From an uncultured Acetatifactor sp. (GTDB lineage: Bacteria > Bacillota > Clostridia > Lachnospirales > Lachnospiraceae), in the NCBI GenBank assembly GCA_910585015.1, contig CAJUCT010000039.1, forward strand, positions 1 to 32,467: 32,467 bases of DNA, written 5' to 3'. The notes beneath the pieces are model-generated. The model searched no databases and had not been told where the DNA came from. It saw nothing but the letters and a program-made list of their open reading frames with translations. Both the position numbers and the translations under genes were made by a program. Every line of letters begins with the position of its first letter. The first letter of the stretch is position 1. Positions 31,985-32,467 of the stretch are shown here, piece after piece.

Positions 31985-32467
31985 CTATTCCAGGGCGGGT
32001 ACCAGAAACTCCGAGGTAAAGGCCCCGTCCTCGCTGTTGTATTTGCACCAGCCTCCATGTTCCGTTAGGATCGCCTCCGCCCGGCGCAGCCCAAAGCCGT
32101 GAAAGCCCTCCTTGTGAGAGAGGAACAAAGAACCCTTCCTGGCCTGTTTGCTCCCGGCAGAATTCATCATGGAAAAATAAAGCATTTTCCCCTTCATATT
32201 CATGAAGATGCGGATGAACCTCTCCCCCTGGGCCGCAGCGCAGGCTTCGATGGCATTGTCCAGCAGATTGCCCGCCACAATGCTGAGTTCCAGATCCGTG
32301 AGCAGCAGCTTGTCTGGGACGGACGCCTTAACCGTAATTGCAATGCCCTGGGATCTGGCTTGGGCTATTTTGGCAGACAGAATGGCATCCAGGGCCACAT
32401 TCCCGGTCTTTAAAATATTGATTTGCACTTTCACATCACCGCCTGGACGCGGATTATTATCACCGGA
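31985..32467 (-). CDS. AgrC-like GHKL sensor histidine kinase (C-terminal part)
   Basis: The frame is open to the window edge, so the gene continues beyond 32467; the GTG at 32434 is probably an internal Val. Visible are the end of the dimerisation region (ILKTGNVALDAILSAKIAQA), the N box NLLDNAIEAC and the G box GFHGFGLRRAEAILTEHGG of HATPase_c_5/GHKL kinases. These kinases act with LytTR response regulators. The gene ends 130 nt before the exporter promoter region, so kinase, LytTR-like sites and exporter form one likely signalling unit. Its regulator is presumably outside the window. Confidence 0.85.
   Translation of the reverse strand, partial: SGDNNPRPGGDVKVQINILKTGNVALDAILSAKIAQARSQGIAITVKASVPDKLLLTDLELSIVAGNLLDNAIEACAAAQGERFIRIFMNMKGKMLYFSMMNSAGSKQARKGSLFLSHKEGFHGFGLRRAEAILTEHGGWCKYNSEDGAFTSEFLVPALE

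Overview
The window looks like a chromosomal segment of a gut Clostridia, most likely Lachnospiraceae. The reasons are the AGGAGG-type ribosome binding sites, the mixed GC content, the GPH symporter plus intracellular glycosidase style of sugar use, the AraC and LytTR/AgrC-type regulators, and DUF families typical of that group. No rRNA, tRNA, CRISPR array, integrase or intact insertion sequence was seen. All family names come from reading motifs, not from a database search.

Bases 1-2292 are decaying accessory DNA: a C-terminally short SUKH-type protein, a GntR regulator with a frameshift, and its partner ABC ATPase with an internal deletion, then a 43-codon ORF with its own terminator. Bases 2293-14520 form a glycoside-use locus. 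A minus-strand operon (GH2, TIM-barrel isomerase-like protein, GH78 alpha-L-rhamnosidase) lies divergent from an AraC regulator. A GPH-family symporter lies divergent from a GH1-GH43 operon. None of the hydrolases has an obvious signal peptide, so the symporter probably imports small glycosides that are cut in the cytoplasm.

Bases 14571-15237 hold a type III (RNA antitoxin-protein toxin) locus of the ToxIN/AbiQ class: promoter, two 38-nt repeats, a terminator hairpin and a ToxN-family toxin whose N-terminus is damaged. Bases 15301-19956 carry a run of resistance- or modification-like genes: a truncated APH-GNAT fusion, a small Arc-like protein, an MGMT-like protein, a GNAT enzyme, an Imm1-like remnant, and an unusual fusion of an APH domain to a Hanks-type kinase domain preceded by a 35-codon leader ORF.

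Bases 19991-21797 hold a GT51 peptidoglycan transglycosylase, a small membrane protein and an OmpR-type response regulator. Four 11-bp-phased hexamers upstream of the transglycosylase operon look like the regulator's binding site. Bases 21847-26399 hold a DUF3795 protein, LysR and LytTR-regulator remnants, and three little-characterised proteins (DUF4299-, DUF4261- and DUF1266-like). Bases 26406-28050 are an ECF sigma/anti-sigma pair with a matching ECF-type promoter. Bases 28073-32467 are a two-gene ABC exporter with LytTR-like direct repeats in its promoter, behind the end of an AgrC-like histidine kinase that runs off the window.

A structured repeat family (two hairpins per unit) occurs at 4709-4786, as a 75-bp tandem array at 8047-8289, and as a degenerate partial copy at 29961-29997. 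In the first two places the arms of one hairpin differ but stay complementary, which argues that the fold is kept. At least eight genes in the window are broken in different ways, so the region is actively rearranging.
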